Shown here piece by piece: positions 55,440-64,000 of a DNA stretch of 64,000 bases. Origin of the DNA: Eurosta solidaginis (taxonomy: Eukaryota > Arthropoda > Insecta > Diptera > Tephritidae); NCBI RefSeq assembly GCF_040869045.1, contig NC_090319.1:66064779-66128778 (forward strand), read 5' to 3'. Position 1 is the stretch's first letter. Every line of letters starts with the position of its first letter. The position numbers were made by a program, and so were the translations under genes. The notes below the pieces were generated by a model. The model worked only from the letters and a program-made list of their open reading frames with translations. It was not told the origin of the DNA and searched no databases.

Positions 55440-56480
55440 TTGTTGTTGTTGTGCTAACAGTGCTTCGCCCCATTCAATGGGCACGACCACTCAAAACTTG
55501 TAATCAAAGCCCTCTAACGGGAGTCATAGGAAACTGGCTGTTTCAACAGGAGCGGACCATAGGGAGCTTAGTGTTAGAGCCGTAGGTTACACATTACAAA
55601 TGAAAGGATGGTTGATGTCATCGCATGCAGGAAATACATTACGTATGTCGTGGTTGATTGTGAACAAGTATGTGTTTAACTTGTTACAGCCAGGGTGACT
55701 CGTGTCTCCCTTGGTAGTGCTGCTTTCTTCTTCTGCAAGGGTAGGATATTGCATATTAATAACAGGGTTCACCGTGCGCGTCTTGGCAAAAGCGTTAAGC
55801 GATTCTGTGTAAATTTTGCTTAGGGCCTGCTTATGCTTTTCTGGATCAAGCGGCTGTGTTGGCAGATGCCGGATCTCGTCAATGTGCTTAAGTAGATGTT
55901 CCCTTAATCCCCGTGGAGGAGGTGTTAGTTCAAGCAGTTGTTTGCTATGATGACCTAGTTTATGACAATTTAGCAAAAACTGCAGCATTTCGTTGTGCTC
56001 TTTAATTTTGAGCTCTTTGGCCTCTCTATGTATGTGGTGTTCGGTGGTCATAAGGAGACATTCAGTGGCAGTTCTGATAGCTGCATTATGACAGGCGTGC
56101 AGCCTTTTCCGGTATGTGTTTTTAAGACCAGGTGACCAAGCTGGTGACGTGGTTAGCAACGTTTCTTTATCTTTTCCTCAAGTGCTGCCGGCAAGTGGCT
56201 TGAAAGTCAGAGTATTATCGAACGTTACCCCTAAGAAATTTGGGTGACTTACAGTCGGTAGTGTGACACCATCGACGTGAAGGTCCAATATATGCGTCAT
56301 CTGTGCCTTCGACGTCGTAAACAGAGTGGCCGTGGATTTTGCCGGTGATAATGCCAGGTTGTGCGAGGTGAAGAAACTAGAGAGATCACGGAGATAGCTT
56401 ATGCATCAATTAAATGGTGGCCATAACCGTGCAGTCCTCGGCACAGGAACTGATATATTAGACGAGGTGCCCGGTCTAAT
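55440..56480 (-). mobile_element. LINE (CAA-tailed), polymerase C-terminus and 3' end
   Basis: The minus-strand frame 55587-56159 (190 residues) reads SPGLKNTYRKRLHACHNAAI, RTATECLLMTTEHHIHREAK, PPPRGLREHLLKHIDEIRHL, PLDPEKHKQALSKIYTES and PACDDINHPFICNV, the C-terminal region of a common insect LINE. Upstream (56160-56450) the frame shows DCTVMAT, LSPAKSTATLFTT and HPNFLGVTFD, the palm-to-thumb part of the polymerase, with the YADD box altered. The 3' end is a CAACAACAACAA tail at 55441-55455. 5'-truncated at about 56480. Confidence 0.8.
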
Positions 56481-57363
56481 CTTCTTGAAGGTATATCGCA
56501 ATAAATTTTTTTGTTTCTCCTCCTCTGTTGGCTCCAAAAATCTAATTCTCTTCACAGAAAGTGAGAGTACATTTTATACACGAACTGATAAATTGCTAAA
56601 GGGCAGTCATTGGATTTCACGTGCTATTATGTGTATATATTTATCTACACATACCTACATATATAGTAGCAATTTGCTACACCACTTTTACCATATGGCA
56701 CACGGTCTTTTCGTGTCAGTTTATACTCTCGATTTTGTTACACATTTTTTCCTATTCTTCATTAACATTTTCAGTTCACACATTTGCGCTTTTGTAAGTT
56801 GTCTTTTGCCAATGATGCGTTGAAGTAATGTGGGCGTGTAAAATTGTTAAATATATAGATACAATATAGTATTATATATTTGTATGTTTACCTTTAGGGC
56901 TTTACGGGCTTGAGTTCGTGCATTGAATATATCTTTCAATAGAATATTGTGGGAATATAATACTAGATATAATATGCAACATCTTATTCTGTGTGTTATT
57001 CAAAACTTTCTGTTGCATGTCATATTTGTTAATTACGGTACCAGACTTGGCGTGAACTACCTTCACCTGTTGCACTTAAAATTTTTCACGGTCATTAGTA
57101 GGTGACATCTATTGTTTGGTACAATTAGGTGGTAAAAACTAAGCTTATAAGCTCAACATATGTATATGTGTATGTACGTATATTTGCTCGATTTATTTAC
57201 TTTATCACGCAAGCGCACACCCATGTTCAGTATGAATGCAATTTGTTTAACTTAAGCGATAATAGTGCTTTGTTTTTCGAAATAGAATTCCCAATATATT
57301 GGAAAACCCATTTGTATTTCTTAGTAAACAAATATATAAAAGTATGTTAAATGTATGTATGTA
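56481..57363. other. Unassigned AT-rich sequence
   Basis: Short frames with hydrophobic stretches (for example 56401-56823, 56923-57105) lack recognisable domains and are typical of AT-rich noncoding DNA. No element end recognised. Confidence 0.3.
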
Positions 57364-58011
57364 CATTAGGGTGGGTCGATTTGTATGGACGAAAGTTAAC
57401 CGATATCGCGCCATCGATTTTTCGATAGGATTGGGCTAAGAAAAAAAAATTCCACTACGCATACCCTAAAAAATAATTTCCGAGCCTGCGAAATTTCATT
57501 TTTTTAACTTTTTTTCCTCTTTGATTTTTGAGGTTTTTTTCTTGACCTACTAAAAAATTTTCATATGTATACCCTGGACGACCCAAAAATGTCCGTTAAA
57601 AACGTTGGCGATGACAGTTTTTTTTTTTCAAAAAACTGTTATCGCCAACGTTTTTAGCGGACATTTTTTTTTTTCATTTTTTTCTTTCAAAAAACTGTTA
57701 TCGCCAACGTTTTTAGCGGACATTTTTTTCATTTTTATTTTTTTTTTCAAAAAACTGTTATCGCCAACGTTTTTAGCGGACATTTTTAGGTCGGAGGGTA
57801 TACGTGAAAATTTTACAATCAAATAAATTTTTTTTTAGTAGGTCATGATGAGAACCTTAAAAATCAAAGTCGAGAAATAGTCAAAAAATGAGATTTCGCA
57901 GGCTCGAAAAGTTTTTTTTGGGTATGCGTAGTTGAACTTTTTTTCCTGAGCCCAAATCCTATCGAAAAATCGATGTCGCGGTATCGGTTAATAAATCGAC
58001 GCAGTCTAATG
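57364..58011. mobile_element. Foldback MITE with ~230-bp terminal inverted repeats
   Basis: Left end CATTAGGGTGGGTCGATTTG. The right end, read in reverse, is CATTAGACTGCGTCGATTTA. The two arms stay alignable inwards for about 230 bp: CCGATATCGCG, CATCGATTTTTCGATAGGAT, CTACGCATACCC, GAGCCTGCGAAAT, GACCTACTAAAAAA and CCGTTAAAAACGTTGGCGAT. The centre is a strong hairpin (arms about 57588-57621 and 57631-57664) followed by two more 60-bp copies of the right arm. No coding region. Confidence 0.85.
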
Positions 58012-58045
58012 CACATGCATTAACTCATGAAGGCAATATATGTAC

Positions 58046-58389
58046 ATCTTAATATATAAAAATCACGTACTATCACTGTGTTTAACCGCGATGGACTCCT
58101 AAACTACTTAACTGATTTTCAATTTGTTTTACACCCCGTGTGTAGTTCGATCTAACTTGAAATGAATAGGACAGGTTATATCTCAGTCGCAGTATTATTT
58201 TATTGCAAATTTTTTTATTTGATTACACGTAATAATAAAATGTTACGTATACGCACCGGCACTCACATTTTCAGGTGGTGGGGATATACTTCCGTGTAAT
58301 TGGTTGGTGTTTAATTAAACAAAGTGGCTTATCAATAAAAAATATTATAGCGAATGATATCAAGTATAGCACATCACCAGGCCCACCGA
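58046..58389 (+). mobile_element. Possible Helitron 5' fragment
   Basis: TCTTAATATATAAAAATCACG at about 58048, followed by CACTGTGTTTAACCGCGATGG and ACTCCTAAACTACTTAACTG, has the look of Helitron 5' ends in insects. No 3' end with CTAG is found before the hAT fragment at 58390, so only the 5' part remains. Confidence 0.4.
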
Positions 58390-58560
58390 TAAGGTGGGGG
58401 ATTAGCCCCGGGCCCGGAGTATCTGAGGGGGCCCGCGATTTAGAGGTACTATGACATTTTTTAATTCAGGAGAGTCTTTAGTTGTCCCATGTGCAATTTT
58501 TAAGCCGAATTTCACAAGCAACGAAAATCTGCTTTTCGTTTTAATATTATAGTGAAGTGT
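58390..58560 (+). mobile_element. hAT end fragment, same family as 17-20.3 kb
   Basis: Begins CAGGCCCACCGATAAGG and continues GCCCCGGGCCCGGAG, GGGGGCCCGCGATTTAGAGG and ATTCAGGAGAGTC. It matches the reverse of 20190-20350 and shows the undamaged form of that terminus. It is cut at about 58560. Confidence 0.75.
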
Positions 58561-58572
58561 GAAAAATAAAAA

Positions 58573-59306
58573 TCTATATATATAAAAAGAAAGGCTAAAA
58601 TGTGTGTTAATTGGTCGCCGGTGTTTGAAGAGATGCGTTGGTTGATTTTGTTCAAACTTTCACACAAGTTGCGTAAACCTCACGCGGTGGTTACTACATA
58701 GGTTTGGTTGCGATCGACGTACAGGGTCTCAAGATATAGGCCGAAACGTGGACCCGAGTACCCCTAGAACGTGTTTATAGATTATGGATAACAAATGAAA
58801 GCTGTTGATGAGTGCTTTAGTAGAGGGTAATTCTCATGCCCCTGGGTGACTAGGGTCTCGAGATATAGGCCAAAACGTGGGCCAGTGAATGCCTAGACAG
58901 TGTTTATACAATATGGATATCAAATGAAAGCTGTTGATGAGTGCTTTAATACAGAGTAATATATTATCCAGAGACGGACTGGGACTGGGATTAAGACTAG
59001 GACTGGGACTGAGACTCGGAGTGGGACTGGGACTGGAACAAAATACATACCACCCAATGGGACAGGCAATCAGGGATCCAGAGAATGAGAAGAAATTGAG
59101 AGAAGAGAAAACAGAGAAGGAGATTGAGAAAAGGATAGAATGAGACGAAGATGGAGATAGATGAAGCGAAAAAGACGGAGGGAGGAGTGAATAAAAGGAT
59201 TAGCAAAAAGTGAAGAGGGGGAGGCAGAGTCAGACGGAAAAAGCTTATTAAAATGTATGCAGATAGGCTAAATTTAGGGCAGAACAACGTCTGCCGGGTC
59301 TTCTAG
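58573..59306 (+). mobile_element. Complete non-autonomous Helitron, 734 bp
   Basis: Starts TCTATATATATAAAAAG after an A, and ends CTAG (59303-59306) before a T, the host A/T insertion rule. A perfect hairpin GGCAGA-ACAACG-TCTGCC (59278-59295) lies 7 bp before the CTAG. Inside are two units of the 130-bp minisatellite (GTCTCAAGATATAGGCCGAA, ATCAAATGAAAGCTGTTGATG) and a GGGACT hexamer tract (58975-59035). No helicase. Its start equals that of the copy at 13005. Confidence 0.9.
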
Positions 59307-59689
59307 TATTATTTATAAATTTTTCGTCACTAAAGTTCATTGCTTAAGACTTTTGTTCCCTTCATGTAAACAATTTGCACGGTTGCCACAGCAAAACTTG
59401 TGCTGGCTTGAGCTTGTGCTGATGCTCTGTTTGACAACATCATGCGCGTATTAGCTTTGTTCACGGCAAGCTCCCATTTTGCACCCCCACCCCCTCCTAC
59501 CCCCTTTTAAACACAACAGACATCGATGCAAACGCGAAACACAGAAGCGTCTGGGGCGAACAGCCAAGCCCTTCTATTTTGTTAAACGCCATTTAAGTAA
59601 TGCTGTAAAGTGGCATTTCGATGCCACTTATTTTTGGGCTTGCAGCTACACGCACACACACACAGCAAAACACTATTTTAATACATTTT
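59307..59689. other. Unassigned flank
   Basis: No gene supported. Contains a C-rich tract (59483-59507) and CACACACACACA (59649-59662). It may include the outer part of the LTR to the right. Confidence 0.3.
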
Positions 59690-60395
59690 AGTTTCTTTTA
59701 TTTAAAAATATACTTTTTGGTTTGTTCATACAAATATATATATATATTGTTTTAATTTCTTATTTTTATAATTTAGTTTTTCTGTCTTTCTAATTTGGTT
59801 CACTTTAGTTTTACTTAATTTTTAGCGTTTTGTTCTCACGCGGCGGCCGGCTCAATTCTAACTGCAAACTGTAGAAAAATGCTGACGCTTCAAAGCGGCC
59901 CTGCCGCTATGCCAAAAGTGCATAGCGGTAAAATCGCATGATGCAGTGGCGTGATAGAGTCGAGTAACGGAAGATTCAGCCAATCAGAATTCTCTCCGTC
60001 ATTCGACTCTTTCACCCAGTAACGCCAAGTGCATACATGCATGGTTGCATGTGGGGGTGATGCCAGCTATTTTAGTTTTTAATTTTATTTTTAGAAGAAG
60101 AATTTGGCAAGGTGATCAGTCTTGCCACATTCTTCTTTAGGCTATATCAAAAAGAGTTAAAATTGAAATTTGCAAAAAGAAAAATGAAAAGTTAATTTTT
60201 AGATTTTGATAATTTAGTTTAGTTTGAAGTGAGCCGATATTTTATCTTGTATGGTAAGCTTATTGTATAAGCTACTACTATTACTACTACTTAACGTAAG
60301 TAAGTTGCTATCTTTTTATATTATTTAGGTGACATATATTTAGTAAATTAGCTCGTATCGAAATTAACATAAAAAAATTTTTTTTTTTGTTACAT
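59690..60395 (-). repeat. 3' LTR of the mdg1/412-like Gypsy element (approximate)
   Basis: The region between the unassigned flank and the end of pol, on the side where a minus-strand element must carry its 3' LTR. Read on the minus strand it may begin TGTAAC after GGAA (about 60390), and it contains AAATAAAAGAAAC (about 59695-59707) as a possible polyadenylation signal near the other end. Three strong hairpins lie at 60095-60137, 59953-60013 and 59904-59928. Both ends are uncertain because the partner LTR is outside the window. 60396-60617 holds a doubled segment (TTTTTATGTACAG at about 60489, TTTTTGTGTACAG at about 60637). Confidence 0.45.
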
Positions 60396-60617
60396 TCCTT
60401 GGCGCATTCTTAAAATATATTCATATTTAAAGATTAATTAGTAAAATTTAAAAGTACTATAAATTTTAATAAAATGTTTGGATACGGTTTTTATGTACAG
60501 TTTTTTCAATTTAGGCCGTATTAAAAATTAACATTAACAGGTTGTTTAGTTTGGCCTTCATTGGCATGTTCTTAAAGTAGGTTTATATGCAAAGATTATT
60601 TTCGGCTATCAATTTAA

Positions 60618-63032
60618 TTAATTTTTTGTATACGATTTTTGTGTACAGTTTTTTTCAATTTTATTAATTTCATCAAAAATGTTTACATTTGGTCCATTGA
60701 TATTCTTTATTATGTAGGGACCCTGATATATATTTCTATGTTTATTTCTCGGTTCTGTTTCTACTAAAACCCTATCATTAATTTTAATTTCTAAAGGCTT
60801 AGTGGTTTTATCGTATAATTCTTTATTTCTAATTTTATGTTTATTAATCAAATTCGTTGCCATTTTATGAGATTTTTGCATTCTATATTTTAGCTCTTTT
60901 GTATAATTTTCTATATTATAAATCGGGTCGATTTGTTCCTTTTGTAATTCATGTGGCATTTTAGATTTCCTGCCAAATATTAATTCGAACGGGGTAAATT
61001 TATTGTCGAAAACCGAACTACTTGTAGTATTATGTAAAAATGTAAAATATTTCAAATACGTATCCCAATCTGAATACGTTTCATCTAGATATGCACGTAA
61101 ATATTCGTTAAAGACTCTATGGTTTCTTTCAACAGTACCAACAGTTTCGTGGTGATAAGCTGTTGAGAAATCATGATTAATTTTTAAAAGTTTTGTTAAT
61201 TCCGAGAATAATTCATTTTTGTATTCCGTCCCTAAATCGGATCTAATGGCTTTCATTGTACCATATGTTAATATAAAAGTTTCAAAAATAGCACATGCGA
61301 TAGTTTTTGCTGATTTATCTGGTACAGCTACTGTTACCAGGTATTTAGAAAAGTCACAAATCATAGTAACAGCGAACTTGTTACCATAGTTTGATTCTGG
61401 AAGTGGACCTATTGTATCGATAATCACTATATCAAATGGTTTACAGGGAGTTGGAGTAAGGACAAGATTTTCTTTTGTTTTTGGTCTCACTTTATTTAAA
61501 AGACATTTATTGCAATTTTTCACAAATTTCGCTATATCACGTGTCATGTTTTTCCAGTAATATTTAGTTCTTAATTTGGCATATAACCTTTTTTTTCCGC
61601 AATGACCTCCTAACAGTGGGTCTTCGTGATAAATTGTCATAAGTTTTTGTTTCTGTTCATTGTCTGTTACGGTCTCTACAGGGTCCGTCAATATTATTTG
61701 TAATGATTTTAAAATTTCATTCCCGCGGATTTTAAAATTCGTAATTGAAAAATTATTGAAATATATATCATTTTTTGGCCATTCTAATTGTTTAATATTG
61801 TGATTGTCGGCTGCTTTTTCCAGCCTCGAAAGTAACTCATCTAAATTCGTTATTTCGTTAGCAGTCACGATATTAAGTAAATTATATTTTTTATGTTTTA
61901 AATGCGCATAAATTTGTAAATTGGAGATCTCCTTATGTTTATTATATTGTATTGTTGATTTTACTCGCGGTATCTTTTTTGAAAAATCGTATGAAAATTT
62001 ATCATAAACTTGTACTTTATTATCGTTAGAGGTCGTATCATTTAAACTTATTTTTTCATTTTGTAATTCTTGTTGTTTAGTTTGTGATCGCGTTTTAATG
62101 GCTAAAACGTGTTTTGTCGAATCTTTAATCTCGTCTATACTTATACGCGAAAGAGCATCAGCCACAACATTTGATTTTCCTTTAATATATTCAATTGTAA
62201 AATTGTATTCTGATAAATCTAATCTGATTCTAGAGAGTTTCGAGGAAGGATCTTTCATATTGAATAGATAAACTAATGGTCTATGGTCTGATTTTACCGT
62301 GAAATGTGTACCGTAAACATACGGCCGAAAATGTTTTATAGCAAAATGTATTGCTAAAAGTTCTAATTCTATGATTGCCTTTTTCTGTTCGGCTGTATTG
62401 AAAGATTTTGATGCAAAGCAAATCGGTAAGTCATTATCTCCATGCTTTTGGCTTAATATAGCGCCACAACCACTCTTAGATGCATCTACAGTGATAATAA
62501 ATTCTTTTGAAAAATCAGGGTATTGTAATAATTGAGGAGACATTAATGATAATCTTAATTTTTCGAAAGCATTTTCGCAAGCATCATCCCAAACAAATTC
62601 AACTTTTTTCCGATTTAGACGATTTAAAGGGGCTGCCAGTGACGCAAAGTTAGGTATAAAACGCCTATAATAATTTGCAAATGCAACGAATCGCCTAACA
62701 GCGTGCTTGTCTTTAGGCTTAGTGTATTTTTTAATTGCGTCTATTTTTGAGTCATCTGGCAGCAGGCCTTTGAAGGTGCATTTATGGCCTAAAAAAGTTA
62801 CTTCAGAACGAAGGAAATTGCATCTGTTGGGATTTAACTTTAACTTGAATTTTCTACAAGTTTCGAAAACTTTTTCTAAATTTTTGAGGTGATGTGTCTC
62901 GCTACATCCGATGACGATAACATCGTCAATGTACATAAAAGCTTGATTTGGCGAAATGCCTGAAAATGCTAATGACATCATACGTGAAAAAGAGTTTGGT
63001 GCTATATTTAAACCGAAAGTAAAACTTTCCAA
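60618..63032 (-). pseudogene. Gypsy pol (mdg1/412-like): RT palm to integrase, 804 residues open
   Basis: A long open frame. Near the start it has GLNIAPNSFSRMM and the catalytic YIDDVIVIG (polymerase), then FLGHKCTF and VRRFVAFANYYRRFIPNFA. RNase H follows (FIITVDASKSGCGA, KSDHRPLVYLFNMKDPSSKL). Then comes integrase, with an HHCC finger (YHEDPLLGGHCG ... CNKCLLNK) and a D-D-E core (IVIIDTIGPLPES, RSDLGTEYKNE, TVERNHRVFNEYL). The end has RVLVETEPRNKHRNIYQGPY. The layout and motifs match the mdg1/412 branch of Ty3/Gypsy, with no envelope gene. It is separated from the upstream polymerase part by a one-base frameshift near 63010-63032, so it is marked as broken despite its good condition. Confidence 0.9.
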
Positions 63033-63577
63033 CGAAAAGCTCCTCGATCTGTACTGAAAGATGTAACGTCTCTAGAATTAACATGAAGTGGTATTTGGTG
63101 AAAACCAGAAAAAAGATCTAAAGTTGAAAAATATTTGGCTCTGCCAAGATTGTCGAGTATGTCGTCTACGCGTGCCAACGGAAATTTGTCTGCGATAAGC
63201 TTTTTGTTTACTGCTCTGAAATCAACGCACATACGATAAGACTTTTGGCCTGAAGGATCTTTTTTCGGTACCAAAATTAAAGGACTGTTATAATTAGAAA
63301 AGCTGGGTTCTATTAAATCATTTCGCATTAAATTTTCGACTTGTTTATTAATTTCTTCACGTTGTGTATATGGTAAACGATAATTTTTTATATAGACTGG
63401 CTTTTTATCAGTTAAACGTAGCTTTTGTTCGTAAAAATTATTTAAAGTCATACGATCAGTTTTTAAAGCGAATACATCGGCATATTTTAAGCATAAATCT
63501 AGTAATTGTTTTTGAGCATAACCCGGCATTTGATTTTTCTAAATTTTCGTTAATTCCTCTAAGCGTTTTTGATCTTT
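63008..63577 (-). pseudogene. Gypsy pol: N-terminal reverse transcriptase part
   Basis: Frame 63008-63529 has LCLKYADVFAL, the linker before the polymerase. It then has LPYTQREEINKQVENLM, FSNYNSPLILVPKK, YRMCVDFRAVNKKLI and YFSTLDLFSGFHQIPL, which are the fingers and palm, including the first catalytic Asp (STLD). The frame is lost at about 63010-63030, just before the PFGL-type box, through loss of one base. Upstream, two in-frame stops (TAG at 63539-63541, TGA at 63578-63580) separate it from the protease. Confidence 0.85.
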
Positions 63578-63580
63578 TCA

Positions 63581-64000
63581 AGTTTCATTGATTTTGTAGA
63601 CATTGTAGTTGGTGATATCTTCCGTTACGATATTGCAATTGTTGACATATTTTACTTCGTCAGTAATATTTAAAATTTTTATAACTGGATTATTTGTGTC
63701 AACAATGCACTTTGCCGTAAAAACACCACTACAGATCTCTTGTGAGTCTACAAAAACGGGATTGTCGCATTCTGGTAATTTAAATAACCGATAAACTTCA
63801 CATCTCGGAGGAATAACTAAAGAATCAGTGCTTGTGCCGTGTAAAATTGGTATATTTGCGTTATCTAATCCGGTATTAATAGTTATGCTATCGCTTGCAT
63901 AATTAATAATGCATTTATTTAATTTTAAAAAGTCTTTGCCGAGTATTCCGTCTGAAGGTATATTGAAATCGTCGTTAACTACATGTAGTATGCGGTATTA
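63581..64000 (-). pseudogene. Gypsy pol: protease end, runs off the right edge
   Basis: The minus-strand frame is open from the right edge to the TGA at 63578. It contains GILGKDFLKLNKC (about 63915-63960), the C-terminal box of retroviral-type aspartic proteases, then the variable linker (IPPRCEVYRLFKLPE). The catalytic DTG and all of gag lie beyond the window. Partial at the right edge. Confidence 0.75.

Noticed and set aside
62707..63591. Plus-strand frames opposite the Gypsy pol
   Set aside because: Antisense shadows of a clear polymerase reading frame.

Overview
The window reads as non-viral eukaryotic DNA from a higher fly. The supporting signs are AT-rich sequence, very short introns, fly-type TATA promoters, and a repeat set of Helitrons, DINE-1-like elements, hAT and Gypsy elements and I-type LINEs. 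Several of the repeats (the tRNA-type SINE, the LINEs ending in CCTAACC, the 130-bp minisatellite repeats) look like families I associate with tephritid fruit flies. That placement is from memory, not from a search.

Only two host-type protein genes are visible, both on the minus strand and both in the S1 serine-protease superfamily. The first (638-1387) is a complete, intronless, secreted serine protease homologue whose catalytic His and Ser are replaced. Its TATA promoter is followed upstream by a second copy of the same promoter region, and a LINE sits inside the first copy. The second (20411-22030) is the front half of a clip-domain serine protease. It has three recognisable exons but carries an in-frame stop, a frameshift and a degraded clip domain. 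A hAT element sits in its next intron and no Asp or Ser exon is found beyond it, so it is probably a pseudogene.

Layout. 1-5.4 kb: protease homologue, LINE and duplicated promoter. 5.5-9.95 kb: 5'-truncated Gypsy element on the minus strand. 9.95-16 kb: a Helitron district, with an autonomous-type copy joined head-to-tail to a second copy, tandemly repeated Helitron 5' ends, and a third copy with a helicase remnant. 17-20.35 kb: a ZMYM1-like hAT element. 20.4-22 kb: protease pseudogene. 22-38 kb: MITEs, a SINE with clean target duplication, a hAT MITE, a 2.2-kb DINE-1-like element and fragments of an I-type LINE. 38-40.2 kb: a 1.1-kb tandem duplication. 41.4-47.7 kb: four DINE-1-like copies of two families and a LINE tail. 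48.8-56.5 kb: LINE fragments with nested short elements, tandem repeats, an unexplained AT-rich block with NRF1/Ewg-type sites, a long trinucleotide tract and a solo LTR. 57.3-59.3 kb: foldback MITE, hAT end and a complete non-autonomous Helitron. 59.7-64 kb: an almost intact mdg1/412-like Gypsy element running off the right edge.

The window works as a nested transposon graveyard around two protease-family genes. The points most worth a second look are the duplicated promoter, the Helitron concatemer, the 130-bp minisatellite shared by two Helitron lineages, the structured hairpins in the right-hand LTR, and the tandem duplications with no known family. I saw no tRNA, rRNA or CRISPR feature.
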